Shown here one piece after another: positions 33,179-43,900 of a DNA stretch of 64,000 nt. The position numbers were made by a program, and so were the translations under genes. Origin of the DNA: Tigriopus japonicus (lineage: Eukaryota > Arthropoda > Copepoda > Harpacticoida > Harpacticidae); NCBI GenBank assembly GCA_010645155.1, contig CM021312.1, positions 12,344,730 through 12,408,729 of the forward strand, read 5' to 3'. Each line of letters opens with the position of its first letter. The stretch's first letter is position 1. The notes under the pieces were generated by a model that saw nothing but the letters and a program-made list of their open reading frames with translations, was not told the DNA's origin and did no database searches.

Positions 33179-34507
33179 ATTTCATTGGTACTCTTATTGA
33201 AGATCTTTAATTCACAGAAAATTGAACTTCACAAGGATCAAATGAGACACGAAAGAGACTACTAAACATTAATAAATTTTTTCTATGATGGCAGTGGTAA
33301 ACTGTAGTGAGTTTTATAGGTGCTTAAACAATCCGTTAAAAATGTAGTTAGGCTTGATCGACTGGCTCGCACCTGAAAATGTTTTGGCATCTAGATCAGA
33401 CCCCCTGTTGTTGAAACCAAAGGCGTTCAAATTGGCATTCTTCAAAGTCATTAAGATGCCAAATTCGCTTAGTTTACGATTCTTTTGCATGATCGGCAAT
33501 CACGACGTGAAACGATTTATGAAGTCCGTGTCATGGCAAATGAGTTCTCTTTCTCTCTAGGTGTTTAATTTATGCTACCTTCTTATTTAAAAAGTATCGA
33601 CGTTGATCAAAGGAAGAAATTCGTTTTGGCGAGTCGCTTTTCATAACTTGACTTGAACGATGATACACGATTTCAGTTCATTGTTCTTTTTCTTTTTAAA
33701 GACGCAAAAATTGAGATGGTCACTTTCAGCATTTCAACAAACACCATGACGACCCACGTCTTATTCGCAAAAAATTGCAAATTTATGCCATCTTAATTTT
33801 CAATTTGAATTTACGTCACCAACAAATGCCTACTTTTTGTGATTTTCTAGTTGTGGAATCTTACATGAACTTTGTAAACCCAATAAACCTCAACACTAAT
33901 GATCTGTTTTCGAGTTCGCTTTTTAGCACTATAGTCCTTGTTTTAAGTTTTTGGGTCAAAAATCACACCACAGCCAGACTTTTTGAAAGAGACGAGACAT
34001 TAAATCCGAGTCAAAAATGGTAGCTCTGCCAACTCGTAACAGATCTGTTTGACACAAAGTAGAACAGGGAGTGTTGCACCAAAATTTTCCCCGCACCCGG
34101 TATTCAAACACTATGATGTTTGGTAACCAGAGCAAGCGGCAAAATAGAATGAAAATTGCCAAGGTGAGATCAAAAGAACAATCAGCAGGTGTTTGAGAGT
34201 CAATGTAGGCCCACATGTGCTTGGGTAATTCGACAATTCTTAATTCATGTGTATCTCGCTGGCCAGTCATCTGGTATGGGTCTTCACTATGACGGCAATG
34301 GCCTACACATGACGGTATGATTGAATTTATTGGCAATTTTCTGCTCTGTACTTGGTCTCACAAGATAACAGAGGTGCAATGAGTTTGACCATTTAGAGTT
34401 GGGCCATGCATTCTAAAGAGAAGGTTAAATGCATTTCTCTTGGCAGACTAGATATGGCATCCTGATATTTATGCTCAATACATGTTCATGTGAATTATCT
34501 TTCTTAG
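33179..34507. other. no gene recognised
   Basis: Open frames 33775-34023 (+) and 34336-33956 (-, 126 codons) overlap; neither product resembles a family I know and neither has convincing splice context. AT-rich. Confidence 0.35.
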
Positions 34508-35427
34508 AATTGGCTCCTATTCAGGATGCTAACGCAACATCAAACAGAAAATGTTTCAAGAATGCTGCTCTAGCTTTGGAAAAAGGAGTCCCCGACAGGT
34601 AAGATATTCCTAAGTTGTTCAAGTTGTGTAATGGATGAGTGCGATAAAACTCCCCGTTTTGATCCGGGTGAGAGTATGTGGGGAAAGTTGGTTCTTAATC
34701 CCCTTTCAAGAGGAATTTGCGTTTGGATTAAGGTCAATATAGAACAAAGAAAGAAGAAGTCCTCAGTATCACTAATTCGATCAAATGAAGAACAAATTAA
34801 GATGACTTTGAAACCTATCAGGTGGACCTACTAACAATGGATGGACTCTACGTATATTTTGATCTGCCTTTCGAGTCAGTCAGCCCAAATTGGTGACCTG
34901 ACAGTCTAACCCGGATTACATGGACCCTCTCAAAGTCTTTAGAATGAAATGCTCCCATCAAGATTGAATTGTGTGGATTTTTTCATTCAATCTGATTGTT
35001 AATTCCTGAACAAGGGGATCTAAGAAGATCAATCAAACATTATCAAGCCTGTAGAGCCTATCCCTGCAATGATAAGACATGATCCTCTGGTCCTGAAGGA
35101 TCCTTAGCCCCAGTCCTGCGTGGTCCTGACCTTCTTGAGCTCCAAGACTTGAAAAATTTGCAATCAAATCCACAATCAAGGATTTAATCCTCATGTTTTT
35201 CACTCATTTTGTCTCAAGGACGTTGTGATTACCTTTGTTCCTATTCCAATCCGGATCAGATGGCTGATCTGATCCAGAACCGTCAAAAGTGCCATTCAAT
35301 AGTTATAGCCAACAACATCTCCGACTTGGACTCCATCTTGTTTCAAAATGAGACCATTCTTGTTCTTTCATTTTCCTATGGAAATGGTTCCTGCGTTGTG
35401 GAGGTGTTGAAGAGGATGGAAGATGAG
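34508..35427 (+). CDS. possible exons of an unrecognised gene
   Basis: Two stretches look like exons. 34508-34599 follows a tttcttag acceptor, encodes LAPIQDANATSNRKCFKNA and ends at a cagGTAAGA donor. 35218-35427 encodes GRCDYLCSYSNPDQMADLIQ, a Cys-containing segment, and ends MEDE-stop. Their phases do not join directly, so an intervening exon would be needed or they are unrelated. I recognise no domain. It could be a decayed host gene or chance. Confidence 0.25.
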
Positions 35428-35789
35428 TAACACTCCAGATACCACCACAGATACTTCTGTTAAGCACTGTTTCACTGATGTTGGACTAATGGGTGAATCA
35501 AGATTCCATCTACGTATTTTCCTCATTGTTAAGAGGACTAAAATCCTTTGGAGAGCTGAATGTCAAAAGTTCATGAGACGAGTAAAAAGAGTGCTGGGAC
35601 CTCTAAAATCAAGGTGAAAAACATCCAGTCCACAAATATTAACACAAAAAGTTTACGTGAATTCTTTCAAGACGCATGTTCAACAGTTTCAGCCGTTAAT
35701 AAGGAATAAATGACGTTGTGTCAAAATATAACCTCGGCCTCAAACCATTTTTTCAAAAATCGGAGTTCGTGTCCACCCCTTTCAGGCGT

Positions 35790-36782
35790 TCCTGGTTGAG
35801 CTAACTCGGTTACTGATTGAAAGGAATGAAACCAATTATCTCGCTGACATAAACATTGGAACATTGCGGGAGCTTATTGATTTCCTAACCATATTCAAAA
35901 CTGCAACTGATTTGATGGAAGCTGATGACCAACCTAACATTCATTTTGAATTTTTTCTGGTACTTTCGACTTCAAAAACATCTCATTTTTGTCGAAAATG
36001 ACAGTGAGACTATCAAGAAATTGAAAAAGTTGGGTCTGACTTTCTTAACAGAAAAATGGGCAAAGCGTTTCCGCCCAATCCACTATGCCGCAACTCTACT
36101 CGATCCACGGGCAAAAAATTGCAAACTTATTCATCATCAACGATCAAATGGTGAAGATTTCATCAAAGATTTTTACATCGAACTGAATCCCGATGTTGAC
36201 GACACTGAAAAAATGCAAAGAGAGACGACCACTGATCCAGATGAAGAGGATTTTACGCCACCAACTGCGTTGAGGGTTGTAGGGCAGTTGACTAACGCGC
36301 GACCAAGCTGTGCTCGGGTTCATGGGTTCGATCCCAGGTCTCCCCCCACCCCACCCCTCAGTCTAGGGGATATTACGCCTCGAAAGGCGCCTCTTGAACC
36401 CAGAACGGGCCCCCATGACGCCAATAGATTAATTGTACATGTATATCCAATGAGAATGATTCTCGCAATAAACATTATTATTAATCATGAGTTTGATGAT
36501 TACATGCGGGAACTCCCTGTAATTGTGAGAAGTGGCAATGAGTTGTTAAACTATTGGAAAAACACCAAGTTCACTCATTTGGCTAAAGTAGCACGAGTTA
36601 TTTTGGCTGTACCTGCCTCACCAGCTTCGTCTGAACGATCTTTCTCAGAAGCTGGGTTCACCATAAATGTTAGGAGAACCTCAATCAAGCCAGAGAACGT
36701 AAATAAACTGCTATTCTTGAGAACTGCATTGAAGATGGAAGTGTTCCCCAACGAAGATGAGGATGATGTTGACCTGAATCTA
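35790..36782 (+). pseudogene. hAT transposase C-terminal half, frameshifted and SINE-interrupted
   Basis: From about 35790 one frame encodes RNETNYLADINIGTLRELID and FKTATDLMEADDQPNIHFEF; near 35945 the frame shifts by one and continues with FRLQKHLIF, EKWAKRFRPIHYAATLLDPR. A SINE at 36267-36484 interrupts it, and the hAT dimerisation region follows: LAKVARVILAVPASPASSER (the SSERSFSEAG signature), RRTSIKPENVNKLLFLR. The N-terminal zinc finger and early catalytic part are absent. Two independent breaks make it dead. The element's right end is probably at 37200 (cagctcta), beyond a minisatellite. Confidence 0.85.
36267..36484 (+). mobile_element. tRNA-derived SINE, full-length, inside hAT gene
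   Basis: A-box-like tagggcagttgactaacg (36280-36297) and B box ggttcgatccc (36325-36335) at proper spacing, then a body with ggatattacgcctcgaa and ggcgcctc, and a 3' end ctcgcaataaac plus attattatt tail. The same body and tail occur inverted at 53000-53150. It happens to be translated through in the surrounding open frame. Confidence 0.8.
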
Positions 36783-36959
36783 TAATCTGTGGTTATTTGT
36801 TAAAAATATAGTTATTTTATTAACAAATGGCAGAGGGTGTTTCCAATTTAAACAAAAGTTATTGGATCTGAATCAGATTGAGTGAAATTTTTGGATTGTT
36901 ATTGGAGTGTGCGGCAAATTTTCGGATTTTTTGGATTGTACGCTAAATTTTCGGATTTT

Positions 36960-37140
36960 TTTCGGATTGCGCGCAAATTTTTGGATTCGGATTCGTTCGG
37001 ATTAAGCGACAAATTTTCGGATTCGGATTCGTTCGGATTCAGCATCAAATTTTCGGAATCGGATTCGTTCGGATTGAGCGGCCAATTTTCGGATTCGGAT
37101 TCGTTCGGATTATCAGGAAGCTTTCGGATTCGGATTCGGA
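36960..37140 (+). repeat. 36-bp minisatellite near hAT terminus
   Basis: Four to five units built from cggattcggattcgttcgga plus a variable caaatttt spacer, 36 bp (12 codons) each. It lies between the hAT coding region and its presumed right end and may represent expanded subterminal repeats. Confidence 0.8.
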
Positions 37141-37180
37141 TTATGAAAATTCAGTTCGGATTGGATTTGGAGGACCTGTC

Positions 37181-37200
37181 GGATCTGATGCACAGCTCTA
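37181..37200. mobile_element. probable right terminus of the hAT element
   Basis: Inverse reading gives tagagctgtgcatcagatcc, which resembles hAT terminal inverted repeats and follows the ggattc array. The left terminus and the 8-bp duplication were not found. Confidence 0.5.
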
Positions 37201-37411
37201 CTCTGTACGCGTCAGCAAGAGATGATTCTACGCTTGGAAACGTTTGGAAACTGTGTTCGACTCCCAAAAAAAGCCTTTTTCCCTGGTGCTTATTAACTTA
37301 ACAAAGGTTATGATTAGTTGGATCTAGAAGCATGCCTTTGATTTTCTGAGAAGTTGTGTTGAAATTGGAAATGGATGTCTAGAAAATTACAACGTTTTCA
37401 TTTTGTTTCAG

Positions 37412-37446
37412 GTGTGTGTTTGGAATATCGTCAGATTCCTTGCTAA
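37412..37446 (+). pseudogene. orphan terminal exon of a CUB-like gene
   Basis: After a polypyrimidine acceptor (tttgtttcag) the 35-nt exon encodes VCLEYRQIPC-stop, the same length and phase as the last exon of gene A (14548-14582). None of the six preceding family exons is found between 14583 and 37411. The upstream 2 kb is a dead hAT element. It is most simply the remnant of another gene copy, or the last exon of a rearranged one; splicing to an upstream exon elsewhere cannot be excluded. Confidence 0.7.
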
Positions 37447-37954
37447 ATTTTACAACTGAAAAAGATGAATGAAGTTTCGCCCTATCATCAATTCACGAGA
37501 TGTTGTTGAATTCCACTTCTTTTGTTGTGAAAAATGTTATCTATTTTGTCTTTGGATGCATGTCGCCTTCAAATAATTTGTACCGAATACATTACTTTCT
37601 GTCCTTGCCTTTGACGTTTTCATTCTTGTGTACCTTAACGCCTCTTTCCTCTTAGTTTCCTTGGATGTTTATTTTTGAATAACATCACATTTCTTTCTAT
37701 TAATTTATCTATTACAGAAAGGATTTTGTAGACTCCTTTAATAAAGAAGCCAACATGATGACCTATTTTAGAACCGTACATGTATTTATTTGTCAATGGA
37801 TACATAAAATTAAAAGAACTAAATCGGACTGATGTGAGAGATTGAAGTTGTTTTGTTGTCATTTAGGGCCCCTCGAAGTTGAAAGGTAGAGGATTTTTGA
37901 CATGAGATGACATGCGATGGACATTTTGGGGATTGCGATCGTTTCATGACTCTT
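37447..37954. other. interval between the orphan exon and gene C
   Basis: AT-rich 3' flanks of two convergent genes. tttatt at 37785-37790 reads aataaa on the minus strand, about 165 nt after the gene C stop, a possible polyadenylation signal. Confidence 0.4.
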
Positions 37955-40900
37955 TTAGTTATTACAACCGTTGGCAGTTTGAATATAGGTCAACTTAAAG
38001 CCAGCCATCACACCCATCAAGATTTCCATATCACCTTCGAACGAGTCCGACAAGAAACGAATATTGAAAGGCTGACGATCACCTGAAAATGGAACAATTA
38101 TTTGCTTTACCTGCTGAATTTGACTAAAAATTGTTGCTAAATAGCACTGAATTGGCAAAAAATTGAGAGAGAGACTTGTAACCTCTTGTTTACTTACTAC
38201 AAATGGTTTTGGTCATCCCTGTACCAGCAGTGGACTTAGTGTTTTGAATTCCCGCCGATCGTCCGCAAAACTGGCTAAACATTCCTTGCATGGAGAGCAT
38301 GGCAGGATTTAGAGCTCCTGGGATGATGAGGCAGTCGAATCTGCTTTTGGCCAACGTTGGACTGTAGCCACAACATTCGGAGGGCTGTCAATCATAAATC
38401 AAATCAATCAATATTATATTCATGACATCCGTACCTATGGGAGTGATTACCGTACCATTTTACGGACCTGCTGCCGTCTCTAACTGCCGTTAGCAGTGTA
38501 GGCTTGCCAAAAAATCTCAGTTTTTAAGGATCAGATTTTCGAAAAATGTTGCATTTATGGGCAATGGCATGGTTAATGTATGTTGAGAAGTATTGCAAAG
38601 TAATTTGAAAACAAATAGAGAAATTGGGAGCCTTCAATTAAACATTTTTTTTGTTTTTAGGTTTAGTTGCCCCAGGAACCGATCTCCTCTGGCCATCTTG
38701 TTATTCAAAGTCGGGCATTCCTAATTTCAAAGTTCGGAAGAACCCTCTCAACTTATGTAGCGAAATTTTAGATAAAAGCAACAAAACATACTTTTCTGCA
38801 AAAACAATGTCTAGAATTGCTATTTCAACTTCAAGCTGTGCAGATAAGAAAGGCATTGTTGCAATCACCAGGCCTAAACCTTCGTTTTAGTTACCTCGCA
38901 CGCTCATCAGAAACACAAGTCTTCCGAACTTTTTTTCCCGCCAAAAATGATGACGTCACTAGTAATTGCTGTAATTGGAGATATTTTTCTTACCTTGGCC
39001 AAAGCCATGCTTTTCGCTTCCCCAGAGGTCATGAAGTCCGATTCCATTTCCACTGTGTAACAAATGCGACAATTTCCTCGCTCGCGCCTAAATCGAAGAG
39101 GATGGGCAAAACCAGACTGAATACAATGATTAAAGTCAGATTAAAGATACACGAAGTGATCTTTAATCAGATTTGTATTTAGAAATTGAAGATCAATTCA
39201 CTGAGTGTACAAGGTTCGTCGAAAATATTGGTGGTGAACAAATTTCACAACTATGTCCAAACTAGAGCGTTGTAATAAAAGAGTACGCGCATGTGCCATT
39301 TTGGTCCCAAGACGTCGGTTCCATTGTACTGTGGTTCTTGGGTTCGACCTGTTTGAGGCAACTTTACCTATGCACTATTTACTACCAAATTGACGCTCAT
39401 GATCTCAGCTTACCTTTGAAAGCATAATGTTTGACCGTAATAGCCTTTGAAGGCCAAGGCTGGCCAAAACCGTGGGTGCCGGAAGACAACCTTCTCTTTT
39501 TTCTAAAACCTCGTTGCGCGTTCAAGGCCAGTGTTGCTGTGAATTGACTCGGTAATGTCAGCTCTTGATGAATCTCCACGCTGATTTGCATTGAGTTTCT
39601 TACTTTTTAGGAAAACTTAATCTAACTAGGTACGAAATTGATTGGTGAATATTTAGAACGTCACTTGAAGCCATTAGAGCGTTTTCCTTGCGCACAATAT
39701 TGCATTGTCATGTGAAATGACTTTTTTGTTGAACAATTATCTGGCAGCCCTGGTGAAGTTGCGCATTCGTAGCAGTCGTCAGGCTGACAGTGCTACAGAC
39801 TGTTATGCCTAACTTTGTAAAAAGTTTTGATATTTTGCACTCATAACATATATGACAGAAGCTATTTAAGTAAGTTTTTGCAATTCTTCTATCAATTTTT
39901 GACTTTGTCACTAATTATTACATGAAACTAAAGAAGCTCATGGGATAGAAGTATCATTTCAGTTATTGGACTCATTGCTCCTAAATATCTGTTCAACCCC
40001 TTCTTGTGCGTCTTTCAGATCAAAACTGTTGACTTTTGCTCCCATCTGATATTATTTTAACCTAGAGTCTCTCAATTTTTTCTCTTCTCTATCATTCATT
40101 CAGGCTCTCAACTTGTCTTTTTTTTTTATTTTTTTTCTTCCCACCAATACCCTCTATATATTTTTACAATGTTCTGGGTGGTAAATCAATATAAGAATGA
40201 CTTTTGATTTGAGAATTGTTTGCTGAAGGGAAGTTGATGTTATTTTCAATGACATCTGGAAAAAGTTCTTTCTAGTAGAATAGTGTTATCAAACAAATTA
40301 AGCTGGGGATTCCGGGCTCAAAATGGCTGGGGATGTGTCAGAAGTGAGACCAACCCTTCAAAAACTTAATAAAAAAATTGATTAAAATTCTCAAGCTGTT
40401 TTGACAATCAATCAAAACATATTTTTCCTGTTCTACAAAACACCCAAGCCATCTTCTGATCCATTCTTAGCCAGTTTGGACCCCAAATCTCCACCTAAAA
40501 TTGTCCAAATATTCTTATCTATTCATGAAAGTGAGAATTTCATTTAGGTAATCTATTTCCATTTAAAAAATAGCAAAACCAGTATGAAGTTCTTTGTTGC
40601 AATATTTTTGATGAGTTTGAGATTCAGCAAGACCAAACACAACTTCTTTGCATCCTTGATTCATAAGTTTGAAACATTTCATGTGAAGAAAGAACCATTA
40701 AGACTGGTCTACACATGAAACATTTTGGCTCGATTATTTGTCAAATATATAAATGTTTCCATTCTGTTGCTTCTACACGTGAACGTGCAGTTTGTCAAAT
40801 ATTTTTCCCCTTGGCCGAAGTGTTGCCCATTTTTTCAAATTGTTTCAAGCTGGCATTGCCAAATACTGTTTGAAAACCACTTACCTTTAGCAATGTCCCA

Positions 40901-43900
40901 TAATTTAGAAAGTGAATTGTATACTGCCACATATTGTCACTTTTTAACGACTTTTTTTTAAATCTTGCTTTCTGCCCAAGTCTTTTTCCTTTCCTTCAGT
41001 GCCAATTAATTTGGCTGGAAGGTCTTACGCATAAAGCCACGCTATGAACATTGACAATATCTACTGTCATTTTCAGTCCTTTTCTTGTCCCCCCCAACCA
41101 TTTAAAGACCTCTACTCTCCATTGGCATTTGGTGTTGTTGAGTTGGGTTTTGGTGAACATTGGCAGTCATAACTTCCACTTGGCAGCGTTGCTACCTTGT
41201 AAACTCCTACGAACCTGTCAGTTGACGCCTTTGAGACGTGACTAGTCTCTAACACTACCAACTGATTATCGATGACTTTTGATATCGTACATTTCCGTGG
41301 ATCCTTGCAATCTCTCACAAATGACGTTCAATTTTGGTGATCTTGATGCCAAAAGTTAGAGGATCGTTGTTATGTCCTTCAATCCATTAATTTGAAACTT
41401 TTTATTTAACAATAATCATTTCATGATTGGACACCCTGCATGCCTCGATCTGGTGTTCGATTGCCGACGAGAAAAAGTTAGCCTAAGGACAAAGATTGTT
41501 TAACCATGTTCAAAGTCAGAAATATTTGACATACGGAAAATAATATTTGCCATCAAGCTAACTTTGTCTTGGATTTGACCAAATATTTGCCGTTTTGTTT
41601 CACGTGTAGACCAGCCTTAAACAATTTTCTTTTATATCAAGTCCAATAATTGAAATGATACTTCTATCCCATGAGCTTCTTTAGTTTCATGTAATAATTA
41701 GTGACAAAGTCAAAAATTGATAGAAGAATTGCAAAAACTTACTTAAATAGCTTCTGTCATATATGTTATGAGTGCAAAATATCAAAACTTTTTACAAAGT
41801 TAGGCATAACAGTCTGTAGCACTGTCAGCCTGACGACTGCTACGAATGCGCAACTTCACCAGGGCTGCCAGATAATTGTTCAACAAAAAAGTCATTTCAC
41901 ATGACAATGCAATATTGTGCGCAAGGAAAACGCTCTAATGGCTTCAAGTGACGTTCTAAATATTCACCAATCAATTTCGTACCTAGTTAGATTAAGTTTT
42001 CCTAAAAAGTAAGAAACTCAATGCAAATCAGTGTGGAGATTCATCAAGAGCTGACATTACCGAGTCAATTCACAGCAACACTGGCCTTGAACGCGCAACG
42101 AGGTTTTAGAAAAAAGAGAAGGTTGTCTTCCGGCACCCACGGTTTTGGCCAGCCTTGGCCTTCAAAGGCTATTACGGTCAAACATTATGCTTTCAATGGT
42201 AAGCTGAGATCATGAGCGTCAATTTGGTAGTAAATAGTGCATAGGTAAAGTTGCCTCAAACAGGTCGAACCCAAGAACCACAGTACAATGGAACCGACGT
42301 CTTGGGACCAAAATGGCACATGCGCGTACTCTTTTATTACAACGCTCTAGTCCAAACCATGAATTGTGTAGCACGGGTGCCAAAAATCTTACCTAATACA
42401 AATGCTTTGATCTTGGTTGGCCAAATGTTGCCCTCCCACATAGTTATAGGTCTGAACGGTGTCTGTAGTTGATCCAAAGTAATATTGAGTGCATCCATCA
42501 GGAGCCAAATTGGGGTAATCGCAAGAATATTGCGTGACCTGGAATGAAAAAAGTATTAAAATAGCTGTTTTCAACGTTCACTCTCATTCAATGGGACATG
42601 CTCAAAGGTTGCTCAAGTGAGCGTTTATGATTTAAAATGCTCACTTGAGCAACCTTTGTGCATTGCTGCGTTGACAATAAATCCCCTGGCCCCCTTTACC
42701 TAAAATGGCGTTATTGAGTTATGTCTGTTTGTATTTTACTAAGTGAAGTTTCAATTTTTGGCACAATATGGGTGGATTATTGGTCAATAATTAAATGGGC
42801 ATGATTTTGTTATGTTTATCAAGGCTTTTCTTGAACAAAGTTGATTTTTTGCTTTTGAGCGACGAGTTCTTTGCGCACCAGAGGCATCGCAAACTGTAAA
42901 ATGGTCTCACATGTGGAATGTCGCAAATTAAGAGCTTCAGAAATTGTGAAAAAATAAAATAATACACATCCCAAAGCTTTACAGTGCAGTCTGATAACTT
43001 TATATCATTACCAAACCAACGACTTATATGGGCTCACCTTGATACTCCACTGACGTTGTCCAATTCCTGTTCCTTGAGCAGAATTTCCCAATTGAAAAAC
43101 CAAATCATTGCAGGCCGAGGTTGAGTCCACATACACTAAAAAAGACGTTTTTTGCCTCAAAAACTCTTTTAAAAAGACCGATTTAATGTTTCATACTGTG
43201 TTCGCCTGTATTGATGCCACAAATAGAGGGTGGAGATTGTCCGGTAGTAGAAGTTACCGAGAAGGAATCCGTCAAACACCGGGATGCCAATGAAACGGCT
43301 TTAGTTGCTCCTGGGGCTCCAACCACTCCAAATTTCTGCTTACTCAAAGTAAGGCTTGATGTGGATGGACCCGTGATCATGAATTGGTTAAAATCCAGAC
43401 GAAGCTATCAAGAGAAATAAAGAAGGAAATTGCTTAATTTGGAAGAAAAAAGGTCATAATTTTGTTGACTGGCTCCATTTCTAAAGGACAGATACCTCTA
43501 TCCATCTTTCTTTCAGTATTCCTATTTGCAATCATTTCAATCGTAATAATGAGTGCTTGTTGGACACATGATATTTCAACATGTCGATAAATTTCTGTTA
43601 AAGGTTGTAAAGGCTCAATTTTCAAAATGTATTAAAATAGGTTGATATGGTAACTTGGAAAGAGAATGAGAACAGAGATGTTTTTATCTGATTTAAAATC
43701 ATTATTCATTTGAGTTGCTGTTGTGATCAGGACTACTTCAATTTTAGTTTCTTTGGGCTCGGACTTCTCATGAGGAGCTGAAGGGCCATGGATCGAAAAG
43801 TTTAAGAACCCCTGATCTAAGCCATAAGACTCAAGATCCTATAGAGTTGAAACTAGAAAAAAGCAGGAATACATTGGAACATAATGGATTCAGCTCTAAA

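Larger units (their letters stand above)
39263..42349. mobile_element. 3.1-kb hAT-like element with 711-bp TIRs
   Basis: Arms 39263-39972 and 41640-42349 are near-perfect inverted copies; a 67-residue chance frame (39911-39708 and 41701-41904) is identical in both. Ends tagagcgttg and caacgctcta are flanked by a perfect 8-bp duplication gtccaaac (39255-39262 and 42350-42357), pointing to hAT. No transposase in the 1.67-kb centre, which holds another inserted element (40698-41620) and a diverged MITE. It lies 43 bp from the gene C exon ending at 42393. A third, partial arm copy lies at the right edge of the window. Confidence 0.88.

Noticed and set aside
33956..34336. 126-codon minus-strand frame with a hydrophobic middle
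   Set aside because: No family resemblance, overlaps another frame on the plus strand, and no splice-supported neighbours.
36882..37301. 139-codon plus-strand frame with DSDSFG repeats
   Set aside because: It is the translation of a 36-bp minisatellite near the hAT end, with no start context or conserved domain.
39397..39911. Open frames of 64 and 67 codons, found again at 41701-42215
   Set aside because: They recur only because the TIR arms are inverted copies; the third arm at 63648 carries substitutions without sign of coding constraint that I can see.
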